From Notospermus geniculatus (taxonomy: Eukaryota; Nemertea; Pilidiophora; Heteronemertea; Lineidae): a DNA stretch of 64,000 bases. The stretch covers positions 268,891 through 332,890 of the forward strand of contig NMRB01000418.1 in assembly GCA_002633025.1 (NCBI GenBank). The letters are read 5' to 3'. How positions within the stretch are numbered: the first letter of the stretch is position 1; every line of letters starts with the position of its first letter. The translations under genes and the position numbers were made by a program. The notes below the pieces were generated by a model. That model did no database searches. It was not told the origin of the DNA and worked only from the letters and a program-made list of their open reading frames with translations. This document shows positions 1-9,713 of the stretch, one piece after another.

Positions 1-3000
1 TACAGTGGATGTCTTATTCCGACAGGTTCCAAGCCTCCAGGATCCAATGAAGAGGTAGTGGGAAAATACCCGACCGTAATTGAGCAAGACAGCGGAGAGA
101 AGGTCTTGATAGTGCATGACTATGCCTTTGGAAAGTACCTCGGTCGCCTACACGTTTGGTTTAACGAGGCAGGCAAACTGACGTCTTGGGTTGGCAACCC
201 AATACTACTTGACAAAGCCACTAAGCAAGGTAGGTCCTCTGTATTTTAAAGGACGGGCTATGTCCCGTCTCCCGGGTTGATGATATCACTCCTGCAATGG
301 GTTCACTAGCAGGTTGTTACTTTCCCACTTTCCTTTTCCAGATCCCGTCATTCTTCGCCAAGTGAACGAGATTAAAGAACAAATGAATCAGCGCGCTTTT
401 GAACCGATCGGAAGAACGGCTGTTTATCTGGATGGCGCAAGGGAGAAATGCAGGATTTCAGAGTGTAATCTAGGTAAGCGCAAATTCCTACCTTCTACGG
501 GGGATGAGCTAGGCCTACATGTATGTTCATTTGTATTTTCATACTTTTCCACTATACAATTACACGGGTCGAGATTGCATAGAAAACTTGAATTTTTTTC
601 AGGCAACCTGTTGACGGATGCCATGGTATACCGTCACCTCGCCCACCCGGATAGTGCCCACTGGGCAAATGCTGCAGTTGGTATCTGGGGTAGTGGAGGC
701 ATCAGAGCAAGCATAGCCAAAGGTAATTGAGAAGCCTTGTCATATTAGTCTAGACGCAAACCCAATAACACCTTCAAATCTCATTACTTAATATTTTGAT
801 TTTTTCGTGACCTTTGGGGGTAGGTGAATTGCAACCTGCCGGGTGCCACCGCGTCACCCTTTATTTGCATCCAGACTAGATTATCCGAATCCGATTATCT
901 CTGGTTGAGATGCTTTCCTTCTGCCGAAATGTGAAGGACGACGTCACTCTGATACTCATCCGCGCAGGCCAAAACGACATCGAGGGTCTTGAAGCGAAAA
1001 GGCCGCCGTGCTGGTTGACAATTTGGAGACTGAGCCTCGTCACAGGGGACTTTGAAACTTTGCAACAAACTTCTGTTATCAACCAGAAATGAAAGTTGCC
1101 AATGTAGTCTGAACAGTCTGGTATTCCGAGGCTGGTTAGCTAACCTTGCTACTACTTTATGCAGGGCATTCCGATTTCAGGTCCGATTTCACTTGCCGAT
1201 GTGATAACCGTGGCACCCTTTCAGAATACTATCGAGATCATAAAGATCAACGGTAGCACCCTGTGGAAGATACTAGAACATTCCGTTTCCGGTTTGGAGG
1301 GCCAAGCAGGACGATTTTTGCAAGTCTCTGGTAAGATGTGGGTGATTAAAATCAGCATTCTGTAGCTATAGCTTTCAACAAGGACATCTAGTGATCGCGC
1401 AAAGTTTCCCCCCAGTGTTCGAATCTATAGCCCTTGTTACACTACATAAAAAACCCGTGTCGAACCCGGTTTTTTCTGTCCACACGTGTTAAAAACGCGG
1501 TGTAATAATCCCCTCCGAGCTCGAACGGGTTTTGGAGGGTTAATTTAAGGGCCTGTCACACTGAAATAGTTCACAAAACGTCCTGCCCCGTCCTAAAAAA
1601 ATCGTAATGCGGGTGATCCACCGACTTTACGACGAGTTTACGATCAGTTGACGACTTGTTCACGACTGCTGTCGTGAACAAGTCGTCAACTGATCGTAAA
1701 CTCGTCGTCAAGTCAGTGGATCACCCGCATAAAATGGGCTAGAACGTGTAACCCTTGGCCAAGTAATGCTTAGATGTTCTAAGAGCACCCGTCCTGTCCA
1801 TGAAGTTCGTAAAAAGACTGTTAAAAGTTGTCACTACGTCAACTCCGTTCGCAGTCAGTTTGAACCCGTACTGAGAACTTCTTCAGTGTGACAGGCCCTT
1901 AAAACCCCCATCACACTGAGCTAGTTCTCAGTACGTTCATGAAAATGTTGCCGAACGGGCTCAAACTGTGTGCGAACAGAGTGGACGTAGTGGCAACTTT
2001 TTACGGTCTTTTTACGAACTTCGTGGACAGGCTCGGACGGGAAGGGTACTCCAGCACTTCGAAACATATATTTGGCCAACTTCACACGTTCTAGCCCGTT
2101 TTACGATTTTATTAGGACGGGGCAGGACGTTTTGAGAACTACTTCAGTGTGACAGGCCCTTTAGGTTCCCGTCACAAAATTTGAGTAGTGTTGACGGGCA
2201 CCGGGCCTCAGGAGGGATTTGTCAGAGCCGGGCTAGACCCGGGTGTCAAAAAACCCGGGGATTTCTATGTAGTGTAATCACGGCTATTGTTCTGCGGATA
2301 ATCGGTGCATGACCATCTAAAGTTTTTCTCACTTGCAGTAGTGGTGGAAATGTGCATGCACAATGCACCTTTCGAACAAAGATGGTGGCCTACTAGATTT
2401 CCTGCATGACGTCATAGCCATTCATTGTCCAAGCATGATATAACACTACAAAAGGCATCCTCGAGCAGAGTATTTTACCTAAACCTTTGTGCCCATAGTC
2501 CACTCTTGGATGGTGTCAGTATAATTCCTCCAAGGTCCACTTGACCAGCTTAGCGTGCCAGTGCCATTGAATGGTCGTAAGCCTCCAACGCCATGGTAGA
2601 GAAATGGTAGACCGTCAGCTTTGTAGGAAAGGTCTAAACTGGGATAATCTTTTTATTTCAGGGTTGATAGTTACCTACAATATAAAGAAACCAGTGGGCC
2701 AGCGATTGGTCAGTGTGAAAGTCCGCTGTGGCGAGTGTGCCGTTCCAAAATTTGAACCGTTGGAAAAAGCCAAGGCTTACAAGATCATTTTGCCACTGTT
2801 CCTAGTCAATGGTGGGGACGCTTATAACATGATCAAACCCAATCTTCTTGAGCGACACACTTTTGGTCAGTATGATAACCACTGTGGCAACAGGTGACCG
2901 GTGTAATGAATTAGAATGCCTCCCGTATGCCAATGCTCGCCTTATATTGTTTGGCGGACACACTCAAATACAGAAAGACATGTTCAGTGCAGTGCCTCCC

Positions 3001-3433
3001 CACTGTAATCTTGTGTTGGGTGCATTGGCAAGCGGGGGGGGGGCGTGAAAAATATTACACCGACAATGAGACTTCTTTTGGATTTCGGCACTATGGATTC
3101 CGTTTCCTCAAATGATGGCATCCCATTCTTCCACCTGTCCGATTCGGAATCGGCGTCTGAATTTTTCCCTGGCCACTTTCTCTCCTTTTACCTGTCTTCT
3201 GTTTTATCACAGGGGACCTCGACACTGATTTAATCGTCGAATACATGAAGAAAATGAGTCCAATATTCCAAGGAGAAGAGGACAGAATCCGGTTCATCGA
3301 GGATGACAAAGCTTTGCCGAATGTGCCATCGGCAAACGCTGGAAGCAGGCTCAACTACACATATCTCTGTGCATTCTTCGTGATACTGGGACATATTTTG
3401 ACAGTTCAGAGTTGGTTGCCACTTACTGTGTAG
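1..3433 (+). CDS. NT5E-like: Ecto-5'-nucleotidase (CD73-like), 3' six exons; 5' end outside window
   Basis: GPI-anchored ecto-enzymes of this family hydrolyse extracellular AMP to adenosine. Coding exons read as 1-229, 342-473, 603-722, 1181-1330, 2662-2865 and 3213-3433. Every junction is GT-AG and phase 1, and the joined frame is open to TAG at 3431-3433. Family landmarks seen: AYAFGKYLG-like HDYAFGKYLG in the first exon; YLDG...CRxxEC; GNL..DAM; SGGIR; VAPF; GSTL...EHSV; FLQV; CGEC; LPLFLVNGGD. In human CD73 numbering, Arg354, Arg395, Phe417, Phe500, Asp506 and the Cys476/Cys479 pair are kept, but substrate-binding Asn390 is Gly. The C-terminus has small residues (SANAGS) followed by a hydrophobic stretch, as for a GPI signal. 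The N-terminal metallophosphatase domain lies before the window. The gene faces the TMDD1-like gene tail to tail. Family call is firm; present-day activity is uncertain because of the Asn change. Confidence 0.93.
1549..1898. mobile_element. TTAA-flanked TIR element (piggyBac-type MITE), in NT5E intron
   Basis: The element begins GGGCCTGTCACACT and ends AGTGTGACAGGCCC, a perfect 14-base terminal inverted repeat. TTAA sits directly outside both ends (1545-1548 and 1899-1902). It has no coding capacity. TTAA target duplications are the hallmark of piggyBac-superfamily insertion, so a non-autonomous member is inferred. It lies in the 1331-2661 intron. Confidence 0.7.
1607..1729. mobile_element. 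Palindromic insertion nested in the TTAA element
   Basis: Two arms of about 60 bases form a near-perfect hairpin beginning ATGCGGGTGATCCA and ending with its complement. TA lies on both sides. The inverted sister copy at 1909-2160 lacks this block and reads straight through the site, so this is an insertion with a probable TA target, as in Tc1/mariner-type MITEs. Confidence 0.65.
1909..2160. mobile_element. Inverted second copy of the TTAA element
   Basis: This stretch is the diverged reverse complement of 1549-1898 without the 1607-1729 hairpin. It shares the motif AGGACGGGGCAGGACGTTTT and the terminus CAGTGTGACAGGCCC at 2146-2160. The flank after it is TTTAGG, not a clean TTAA, so this end has decayed or was rearranged. 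Confidence 0.6.
3010..3060. repeat. Dispersed repeat, related to the sequence beside the 55.7 kb gap
   Basis: The segment with a poly-G run and GTGAAAAATATTAC reads, in reverse complement, much like 55668-55721 (GTAATATTTTTCAC followed by C-rich sequence and TTGCCA). Both look like the end of one dispersed element. It lies in the 2866-3212 intron of the NT5E-like gene. Confidence 0.45.
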
Positions 3434-3535
3434 GCCTATGCTAATAGTGACTGGAAATATTTTATTTTTGTTGGGGCTCTCTAGGGAGTGGATGCAATAG
3501 GGTCGAAATTTCATTACACACACATTCATGATTTC

Positions 3536-3541
3536 AATAAA
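3536..3541 (+). promoter_or_regulatory. Polyadenylation signal of the NT5E-like gene
   Basis: AATAAA lies about 100 bases after the NT5E-like stop codon at 3433. It is the first canonical signal downstream, so it probably ends this transcript. Confidence 0.6.
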
Positions 3542-3598
3542 AATTCCTAGGAAAGTGGGTACATGTAGTTTGTCTTTTTTCACTACACGGACGATATT

Positions 3599-3604
3599 TT
3601 TATT
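3599..3604 (-). promoter_or_regulatory. Polyadenylation signal for the TMDD1-like transcript
   Basis: TTTATT on the + strand is AATAAA on the minus strand. It lies about 90 bases past the stop of the duplicated C-terminal copy. It is about 58 bases from the NT5E signal on the other strand, so the two convergent 3' ends nearly meet. Confidence 0.5.
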
Positions 3605-3694
3605 TACCAAAACGTTCATTGCCAATGGCTTGTACGTTCCCTGCCAACAGCCAATGCATCACTCCGAGCTGTATGGAGAAAAGTAATACATGTA

Positions 3695-4063
3695 TCACAC
3701 ATTAGTGAATGGCGTATCCTCCTCGTCCTCCTCTTTAGGCGCCTTCATACCTATCAAATACTTATAGAAATATTTCCTGTACCGGGATTGATTGTTCTCT
3801 TGATTGTCACTCTTGCTTCTGTTGCGGCAAAATGCATAGAAAAAGATCGTGATCAAAATGGGTAAACAAATCACTCCAAAACACACTGTGATGATGTCAA
3901 GAACTGTCCAAGTTGTTCTGGTCTTTAACTGTTCACTTTTTCTCTTGGTATCTGAAACTACCTCTTCTTCCAGACGTGTGCCCATTCCAAGATCGGACTC
4001 GGCCTTCTCGGCTTTTAAACTTAGCTTCGGGTCATGGAGGAATTCCTCAACAGCTTGGGCTTT
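3695..4063 (-). pseudogene. Tandem duplicate of the C-terminal third of the TMDD1-like gene
   Basis: Bases 3693-4065 repeat 4157-4529 with only a handful of differences, an offset of 464. The copy starts at codon 115 (Lys) of the TMDD1-like protein and stays open to its stop. Two residues differ: Val145 to Leu and Met179 to Ile. It has no start, signal peptide or death-fold. The 91 bases before it end in AG but lack a pyrimidine tract, and the full gene has no donor at the matching place, so an alternative last exon is unlikely. It probably lies in the 3' UTR of the full gene. A local assembly error is also possible. Confidence 0.7.
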
Positions 4064-4158
4064 CTACCTCGCAAATCATGTTCGCAACATCTCACTATAT
4101 ACCCCCACTAAAGCCCCACCAGCTGAGCTCACTCTAAAGGTGACACCTTGACATATTA

Positions 4159-4869
4159 TCACACATTAGTGAATGGCGTATCCTCCTCGTCCTCCTCTTT
4201 AGGAGCCTTCATACCTATCAAATACTTATAGAAATATTTCCTGTACCGGGATTGATTGTTCTCTTGATTGTCACTCTTGCTTCTGTTGCGGCAAAATGCA
4301 TAGAAAAAGATCGTGATCAAAATGGGTAAACACATCACTCCAAAACACACTGTGATGATGTCAAGAACTGTCCAAGTTGTTCTGGTCTTTAACTGTTCAC
4401 TTTTTCTCTTGGTATCTGAAACTACCTCTTCCTCCACACGTGTGCCCATTCCAAGATCGGACTCGGCCTTCTCGGCTTTTAAACTTAGCTTCGGGTCATG
4501 GAGGAATTCCTCAACAGCTTGGGCTTTCTCGTGAAAAACCGTCTTCGAGAGTTTATCTGCGAGATCCTGTCTGCCAATCTGACGCAGGCGAAGGTCTAAA
4601 ACTTGAAATGATTTCTTGCGACCTTCGTGTTTGTCCCAGTGCAGTAACAAATCAATACACGGCAGTGGTGGTTCTGTACTTCCTGAAGGCTTGTGGTCCA
4701 GTCTGTATCCCTTCATGTGTAGGCTATCTGAGAGTTTGCGACACTCGGTCATTGTCAGATGATCGGCGACCATTTGAAATTCGTGGGTGTTCATATCCCA
4801 TGTTGAAGCCACAAGGGAGGCGGACAAAATTACAACGAACAATTGATTTACTGACATTAACATTATCAT
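4159..4869 (-). CDS. Signal peptide + death-fold + transmembrane protein (TMDD1-like)
   Basis: Single uninterrupted frame of 236 residues. Residues 1-22 form a hydrophobic signal peptide. Residues about 28-117 read as a death-fold domain (TECRKLSDSL; LLLHWDKHEG; LRLRQIGRQDLADKLS). Residues 118-164 are a charged linker. Residues about 166-192 are one transmembrane helix, followed by a basic stop-transfer segment and an acidic 44-residue tail ending TNV, which fits a class I PDZ ligand. Order and length resemble the transmembrane-and-death-domain protein 1 family. With a signal peptide and one helix, the death-fold would face the lumen or outside, unlike ordinary cytosolic death domains. The upstream methionine at 4869 was chosen because it gives the signal peptide. 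The last 122 codons are repeated downstream at 3695-4063. Function unknown; the family call is from pattern recognition only. Confidence 0.75.
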   Translation of the reverse strand: MIMLMSVNQLFVVILSASLVASTWDMNTHEFQMVADHLTMTECRKLSDSLHMKGYRLDHKPSGSTEPPLPCIDLLLHWDKHEGRKKSFQVLDLRLRQIGRQDLADKLSKTVFHEKAQAVEEFLHDPKLSLKAEKAESDLGMGTRVEEEVVSDTKRKSEQLKTRTTWTVLDIITVCFGVMCLPILITIFFYAFCRNRSKSDNQENNQSRYRKYFYKYLIGMKAPKEEDEEDTPFTNV

Positions 4870-5206
4870 GATTGTAATGTAACAGGCCTACTGAATGCAT
4901 CGGCCTCCGCAATGGTAGGCTACTGACGTCGGCCGCAGTTCCGAACGGATGCCAACGTCGTCGGAAGGATCTGACAAGCGATTGTTGCACAGCGGCGCGT
5001 ACATGGAATGCGTTCCGACGTACGTACATCGCATACAACCTGTTCGTACCTATATTCTTTGCGAAACATTAGCCCGTCATATCTTCGACCTTGTATCTTC
5101 GAGTCAGTGTGGGGCCTAGCTGTAGGCCAATATCGATGTTGTCTCAGATGAGGCTGCCTCGTATCACCTTGGCTTTCCCTGTAATCTAAATCGCTTCGTA
5201 AACTTC

Positions 5207-5293
5207 AGGGCCCGTATTCCAGGTATAACTTCACGTTATAACGTTAAGTTATACCTGGAATAAGCTTATTGCCCCTTTATGGATACGGGCCCT
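5207..5293. repeat. Palindromic element AGGGCCCGTATTCC...GATACGGGCCCT
   Basis: The outer ends are inverted (GGGCCCGTATTCC against GGATACGGGCCC). An inner palindrome, TCCAGGTATAACTT with its complement, lies at 5218-5259. The rest of 4870-6069 shows no gene and must hold the promoter of the TMDD1-like gene and the 3' UTR of the next one. Confidence 0.55.
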
Positions 5294-5741
5294 GGATTTG
5301 CCAGGAGATGTTCTCTGTCTCTTTTCCACGAATGTAGCAGGTCCCAATCTACAGATAACTTTACTTTATCATTTATGACGTTTGACTCTTTAGGCCCTGG
5401 GGATCTGAACGGTCACGCGTACGTTCGTTCCCTTCCTTTCACTGTGCCTGGAATAGATGCTTCCGTTTGCTCAGCTTCCTCTGAGGATTGAGGAGTTCGT
5501 AGTTCGACTCAGCGTCAGATGGAGCAACTATGGATTTACATGTTGCGGATGTCGCCGACGCATCGCACGGTTACCACTTTCTGCCCGGAAACCAGAGTTG
5601 GTGATGATGTTGCCAACAAGTAGGGCCTAGGCCCTTGATTAAAAAAGTAGGCCTACCTTCTTCTGAAATATCACTCTTTGTTGTCCTATCTGATGAACAT
5701 ACAGAAAGAAACCAACATCCGATCTGCTAGTATATTATCAA

Positions 5742-5747
5742 TTTATT
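5742..5747 (-). promoter_or_regulatory. Possible polyadenylation signal of the 6.1-7.4 kb GPCR
   Basis: AATAAA on the minus strand, about 320 bases after the GPCR stop at 6070. Confidence 0.4.
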
Positions 5748-6069
5748 CTGTTTCTATTTACAAGATACTAACACAACAATACGTGAGGTATTAATACTTC
5801 GTCTGCAGCTGTCAAAAACAACAGCAATAACCCAAGCTTTGCTTTGAATATGATATTACAGCTCTCGGGAATAGATCGGTTTTCCATCTGTCCCAGGGGT
5901 TACTTAGATGCAAAGTTGTTAATTAGCATATGCTACTCGGCGTATTTTAGTCTCAAGGCTAGCCACCGTTGCTGGTCGAGACACCTCCATCCGCTTCAAT
6001 ACCATCAGGCAATAATGCTTTGATGTCCCCTGGCAAAATATTAAAGGTTATACGGCCCCATGGTTAAGA

Positions 6070-7425
6070 TTAACCCCGTATGCATGCAAAACTAAACAAC
6101 TCATAACAATCTTGCCTGAACGACGAGTCGATTATGAAATACAGGAACGGTTTGATGGTATTGCTGATGAAGAAAAGATAGTTGAGAAAGAGTAAAGCCG
6201 TGTGGTACATGGCTATCCTGTCCCTGTGTTCTTCGTGATGTTCCAGCACATCTGTTATTAACTTCCCATACAGCCGCAGTCCGATGAACGGTGCCAACGT
6301 TATCAAGTACAAAGCCGTAACGGCGAACATAACCTTTGTCGTCTTTCGTGGGCATTTGCCAAACTGGACAGCTTCTTGTTCTTCAGGGGGATGCAACTTC
6401 TCTGTTTCTTTATTGCAGTGAGTAGAACTAGCCTCTGCCTGGTCTTTGTCGTCAAGTTCCTCTATTTCCATGTCGGCTTCTATTTCTTGTTTCACGTGTA
6501 CAGAAAGCTGCTCCAGATCAGCGGACGTACCCTGCTTGCCTTTGAAGTCACATATTTTTGCTTCGGTTAACCTTTTCACGCGAGATTCCCCTGTCACACC
6601 CGGCGTGACAGTTTCATTTTGAGTCACGATGACACGAATGACGTCATCAGACTGTGATCTTGATGGATCTTGACTCATGAAAAATCTGCAGAGTAGTCCG
6701 TAGAAAACTGACGTCACGAGGAGACAGAGAAAGAAAAAGATTGCCAAAATGGCAAAGAACATGAACGAGACGTCCTCCAGATGTGAATGTAGAGGAACAT
6801 GTTCACAGACCCAGAAGGTATCATTCGTGTCCTGTGCAACCAGGGAGTTATTGATCCCTTCATATCTGAGGTATGGCTTGGACAGGATGATGTCACGGGC
6901 TGTCACAATCGTGACGTCATCACCCAAGATCACGTGTGGTATGTCTAAAAGAAATGCGAGAATTAACGAGAACCAGATCATGTACTTGGTTCCTGTTGGG
7001 GTCAGAGTATAGCGGAATCGTTTGCAGACGATATTGTACCTATCCAAGGCTGCCACAATGAGAATCAATGCAGTTGCAACGATTTCCCAGCAGACGATTC
7101 TTGCGACCCCTTTACAAAGAAGTCGTCTGATGGCGAATATGGATGCGTTCGGATCATTCCATATGAAATAATGAAACAGAAATGAGACCTGTAACGGTAT
7201 TGCCACGGCGCACACCACAGCGTCCATGACACCGAAACAGCGTACCACAAACACAGGAATTGAGCCCTCAACTTGCTTACGTTTACAACAGGAAACTAAA
7301 ATTGTGACCGTATTGAAAATAGTCCCGACAACAGCCATTGTGCACAGGTAAACAATTATTGGAAGGAGTACTCCGACGTATTCCTTGTTGATTGCTGCAG
7401 CGAGATCCCCGACTGTGTACGCCAT
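6070..7425 (-). CDS. Intronless class A (rhodopsin-family) GPCR, 451 aa
   Basis: Seven hydrophobic segments are visible, with TM1 near residues 19-44, TM2 near 57-84 and TM3 near 104-127. Class A landmarks: Asn38 (1.50), Asp68 (2.50), Cys104 (3.25) and an ECL2 cysteine in WVCEHV for the usual disulfide, DRY at 128-130, and TM6 Pro in LITLAPF. TM7 carries KPFLY where NPxxY is expected, so Asn/Asp 7.49 is Lys. The third intracellular loop is long, about 115 residues, rich in Glu and Lys. N-glycosylation sequons occur in ECL2 (NNS, NDT). It would signal from the plasma membrane through G proteins; the ligand cannot be told, though the layout suits a peptide receptor. The upstream methionine gives a short N-terminus of about 18 residues. 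Whether the gene is a retrocopy or belongs to an intronless receptor expansion is unknown. Confidence 0.88.
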   Translation of the reverse strand: MAYTVGDLAAAINKEYVGVLLPIIVYLCTMAVVGTIFNTVTILVSCCKRKQVEGSIPVFVVRCFGVMDAVVCAVAIPLQVSFLFHYFIWNDPNASIFAIRRLLCKGVARIVCWEIVATALILIVAALDRYNIVCKRFRYTLTPTGTKYMIWFSLILAFLLDIPHVILGDDVTIVTARDIILSKPYLRYEGINNSLVAQDTNDTFWVCEHVPLHSHLEDVSFMFFAILAIFFFLCLLVTSVFYGLLCRFFMSQDPSRSQSDDVIRVIVTQNETVTPGVTGESRVKRLTEAKICDFKGKQGTSADLEQLSVHVKQEIEADMEIEELDDKDQAEASSTHCNKETEKLHPPEEQEAVQFGKCPRKTTKVMFAVTALYLITLAPFIGLRLYGKLITDVLEHHEEHRDRIAMYHTALLFLNYLFFISNTIKPFLYFIIDSSFRQDCYELFSFACIRG

Positions 7426-8186
7426 TTTAATTTTTTTACTGTTTTAAAACCTTATATCGAAATGAAATCTATCTGGCAGTCAACTTAATGAAATTGCTAT
7501 TTCTTTGGCCTATGCATTATTATATTCGATCTGAATTGGAATATCACCGATTTTGCAACTTCGTTATTCAGGTCGGTGTTCTTTCAGCGTTTTCTCTTCG
7601 TAATAAAGTCTCACTCCTTCGTTAGTTGATCCTTCGACCCATTACGATTACGTGTGTGTAGCGGCGGTGGAAATGAATGGCTGGCTCTGGTTCATTAGAT
7701 GATACGCATTGGTGGCTACATGAGGGGATGCTGGCTAATGGGAGGTGATCTGCAACGATAAAAGGCAAATTGAATTATTGTACTAGGAAGTGAGGGTGAC
7801 TTGAACGGCTACGAGAATTGACGTGATTGGGAAGGCGACGACACGCTGATCTTATTTCACTCTGCAGTATAAACTCTGAAATGTCATTATGTTCTGAAAA
7901 GAAATGGTGGCCGTCGTAACAGTGACAGCGACAGACGATCAGACGAGTTGATAGATGATCACATGTAGATTTTATTTTCAGCTTCCTTTTCCGAATTTCA
8001 CAAGATTTCGTGACAATATTTCGTCGCAACAAAAGTCATCTGAAAATGTAACCTCACGAAAATTTCCTGAGGCAACACAGGTCTATCAGAAGTTCCCTGA
8101 TTAACCTCATACTGTTATCATTTAGAATGATGCTGAGGGAGAGCTAAGATGCTGATGATGTCTAGGACAACAATAGGAAAAGACTA
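7426..8186. other. Intergenic, upstream of the GPCR; no gene seen
   Basis: Only short chance frames occur. This stretch must hold the promoter of the minus-strand GPCR, but I recognise no defined element. Confidence 0.5.
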
Positions 8187-8273
8187 CAGGGTGGGCCAGA
8201 GAAAGTGTCGCTTGAACAAAGCATTTCTATTGTTTCCCTATTGTTCCAGGGACACTTTCTCTGGCCCACCCTG
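8187..8273. mobile_element. TA-flanked palindromic MITE, CAGGGTGGGCCAGAG termini
   Basis: CAGGGTGGGCCAGAGAAAGT at the left is mirrored at the right end, with TA on both outer sides. A TA target and a short perfect TIR suggest a non-autonomous Tc1/mariner-type element. Confidence 0.7.
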
Positions 8274-8514
8274 TAGAGTACAGTAAGAATCACAGAAATG
8301 TAATGGTCAAAAGCCTGACTACAAGCAACAATGACAGAGTTCGCTTCTGGGCAAAGAAGAGCAACTTGAACTTTGCAATGAATCATTCATCCCATTCTAG
8401 TCCGATCCACCGGTTTCAAGGACGCGAATGAGGTTCATTCGTTGAGATACGACATTATTTATGAACGTGCGTGACGTGAATCTGTGATTTTCCAATAATG
8501 CAGGACATTTACTT

Positions 8515-9260
8515 TAGGCTGAAACATTTCGACTCTACATGGATCATTGGATGCTCGAAACGTAACGCTTGAGAGGTCTTGAACAAGATGTTGAATAATA
8601 CATCTCCTCGCCACTAATGATCATATAATTATTACATTTACCCCAACCCTGACCCTATAACGTAGACTGGCGCGTAATCAACGCGTCGGGTAGCGTTCAA
8701 CTAATCAGGGAGGTGGTAACACGGACCGAAACACCTACCGAAGAATCTGATTGGCGGAACGCCTGCACGACGCGTTGCGTACGCGCCAGTCTGTCACCGG
8801 CTTTAGTTGACTGTGAGTGAAACAAACATCAGCTCTCATTCAACAGAGGTCCAAGACTGCAACACAAAGGCTTATGACAATGTTTCGTTTAATTCGAGTC
8901 TTAAGTAATTTCTCTCCTAACCACAATGCACAGAATACATGTACGTAATAAGAGGACATTCAAATGGGAACTTTGTCACGTAGACCATCTATTGTTATCA
9001 TGACACGCAAGCCTGCATGAACGTCGTTTGTTTTGGTCGACTCCCAGATCTATTGTTTTCAGGTGTTCAGACTTGTGTTATGACGGTCCACGTAACAATT
9101 TCTGTTGACCTGACTATGAATTCTTCGGTAATTCCTGAACTACTATTCTTTTATATACATGTACTGTGCTTTAGGGCTCATTCATAAAACATTGCTCGGC
9201 TTGTGTGGTTGAGTGCTGAAGTGCTGAGTTCGTAGGCCAATGTACACAAACTAGCAACAA
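8515..9260. repeat. Tandem duplication, copy 1
   Basis: It starts AGGCTGAAACATTTCGAC and ends CACAAACTAGCAACAA. Copy 2 follows directly from 9261. The two copies are near-identical apart from one block present only in copy 2. No coding sequence is supported. The 8660-8807 part carries the TTAA-type element end GCCAGTCTGTCACCGGC. Confidence 0.85.
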
Positions 9261-9423
9261 TAGGCTGAAACATTTCGACTCTACATGGATCATTGGATGC
9301 TCGAAACGTAACGCTTGAGAGGTCTTGAACAAGATGTTGAATAATACATCTCCTCACCACTAATGATCATATAATTATTACATTTACCCCAACCCTCACC
9401 CTATAACGTACCCGAACCCTTAA

Positions 9424-9562
9424 GGCGGTGACAGACTAGTGCGCACGCGACGCGGAGCGACGCGTTTTCTTTTGTGTTTTTGCGCTCCACTGCACATGGT
9501 CCCTGAAAACACAAAAGAAAACGCGCAGCTCCGCGCAGCGTAGCGCTAGTCTGTCACCGGCT
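9424..9562. mobile_element. TTAA-flanked hairpin element with GGCGGTGACAGACT ends
   Basis: TTAA lies at 9420-9423 and 9563-9566. The ends GGCGGTGACAGACTAG and CTAGTCTGTCACCGGC are inverted repeats, and the interior is also palindromic (AAAACACAAAAGAAAACGCG against its complement). It is present in copy 2 of the tandem duplication only. Confidence 0.65.
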
Positions 9563-9566
9563 TTAA

Positions 9567-9713
9567 GGCGGTGACAGACCGGCGCGTAATCAACGCGTCG
9601 GGTAGCGTTCAACCAATCAGGGAGGTGGTAACACGGACCGAAACACCTACCGAAGAATGTGATTGGCGGAACGCCTGCACGACGCGTTGCGTACGCGCCA
9701 GTCTGTCACCGAC
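9567..9713. mobile_element. Second TTAA element abutting the first
   Basis: It begins GGCGGTGACAGACCGGCGCG straight after the shared TTAA and ends CGCGCCAGTCTGTCACCGAC. A related but left-truncated version lies in copy 1 at about 8667-8807. The right flank reads TTTAG, so only the left TTAA is intact. Confidence 0.55.

Noticed and set aside
3695-4063. Alternative last exon of the TMDD1-like gene
   Set aside because: The full gene has no GT donor at the matching codon, and the AG before the copy lacks a pyrimidine tract; duplication of an exon fragment fits better.
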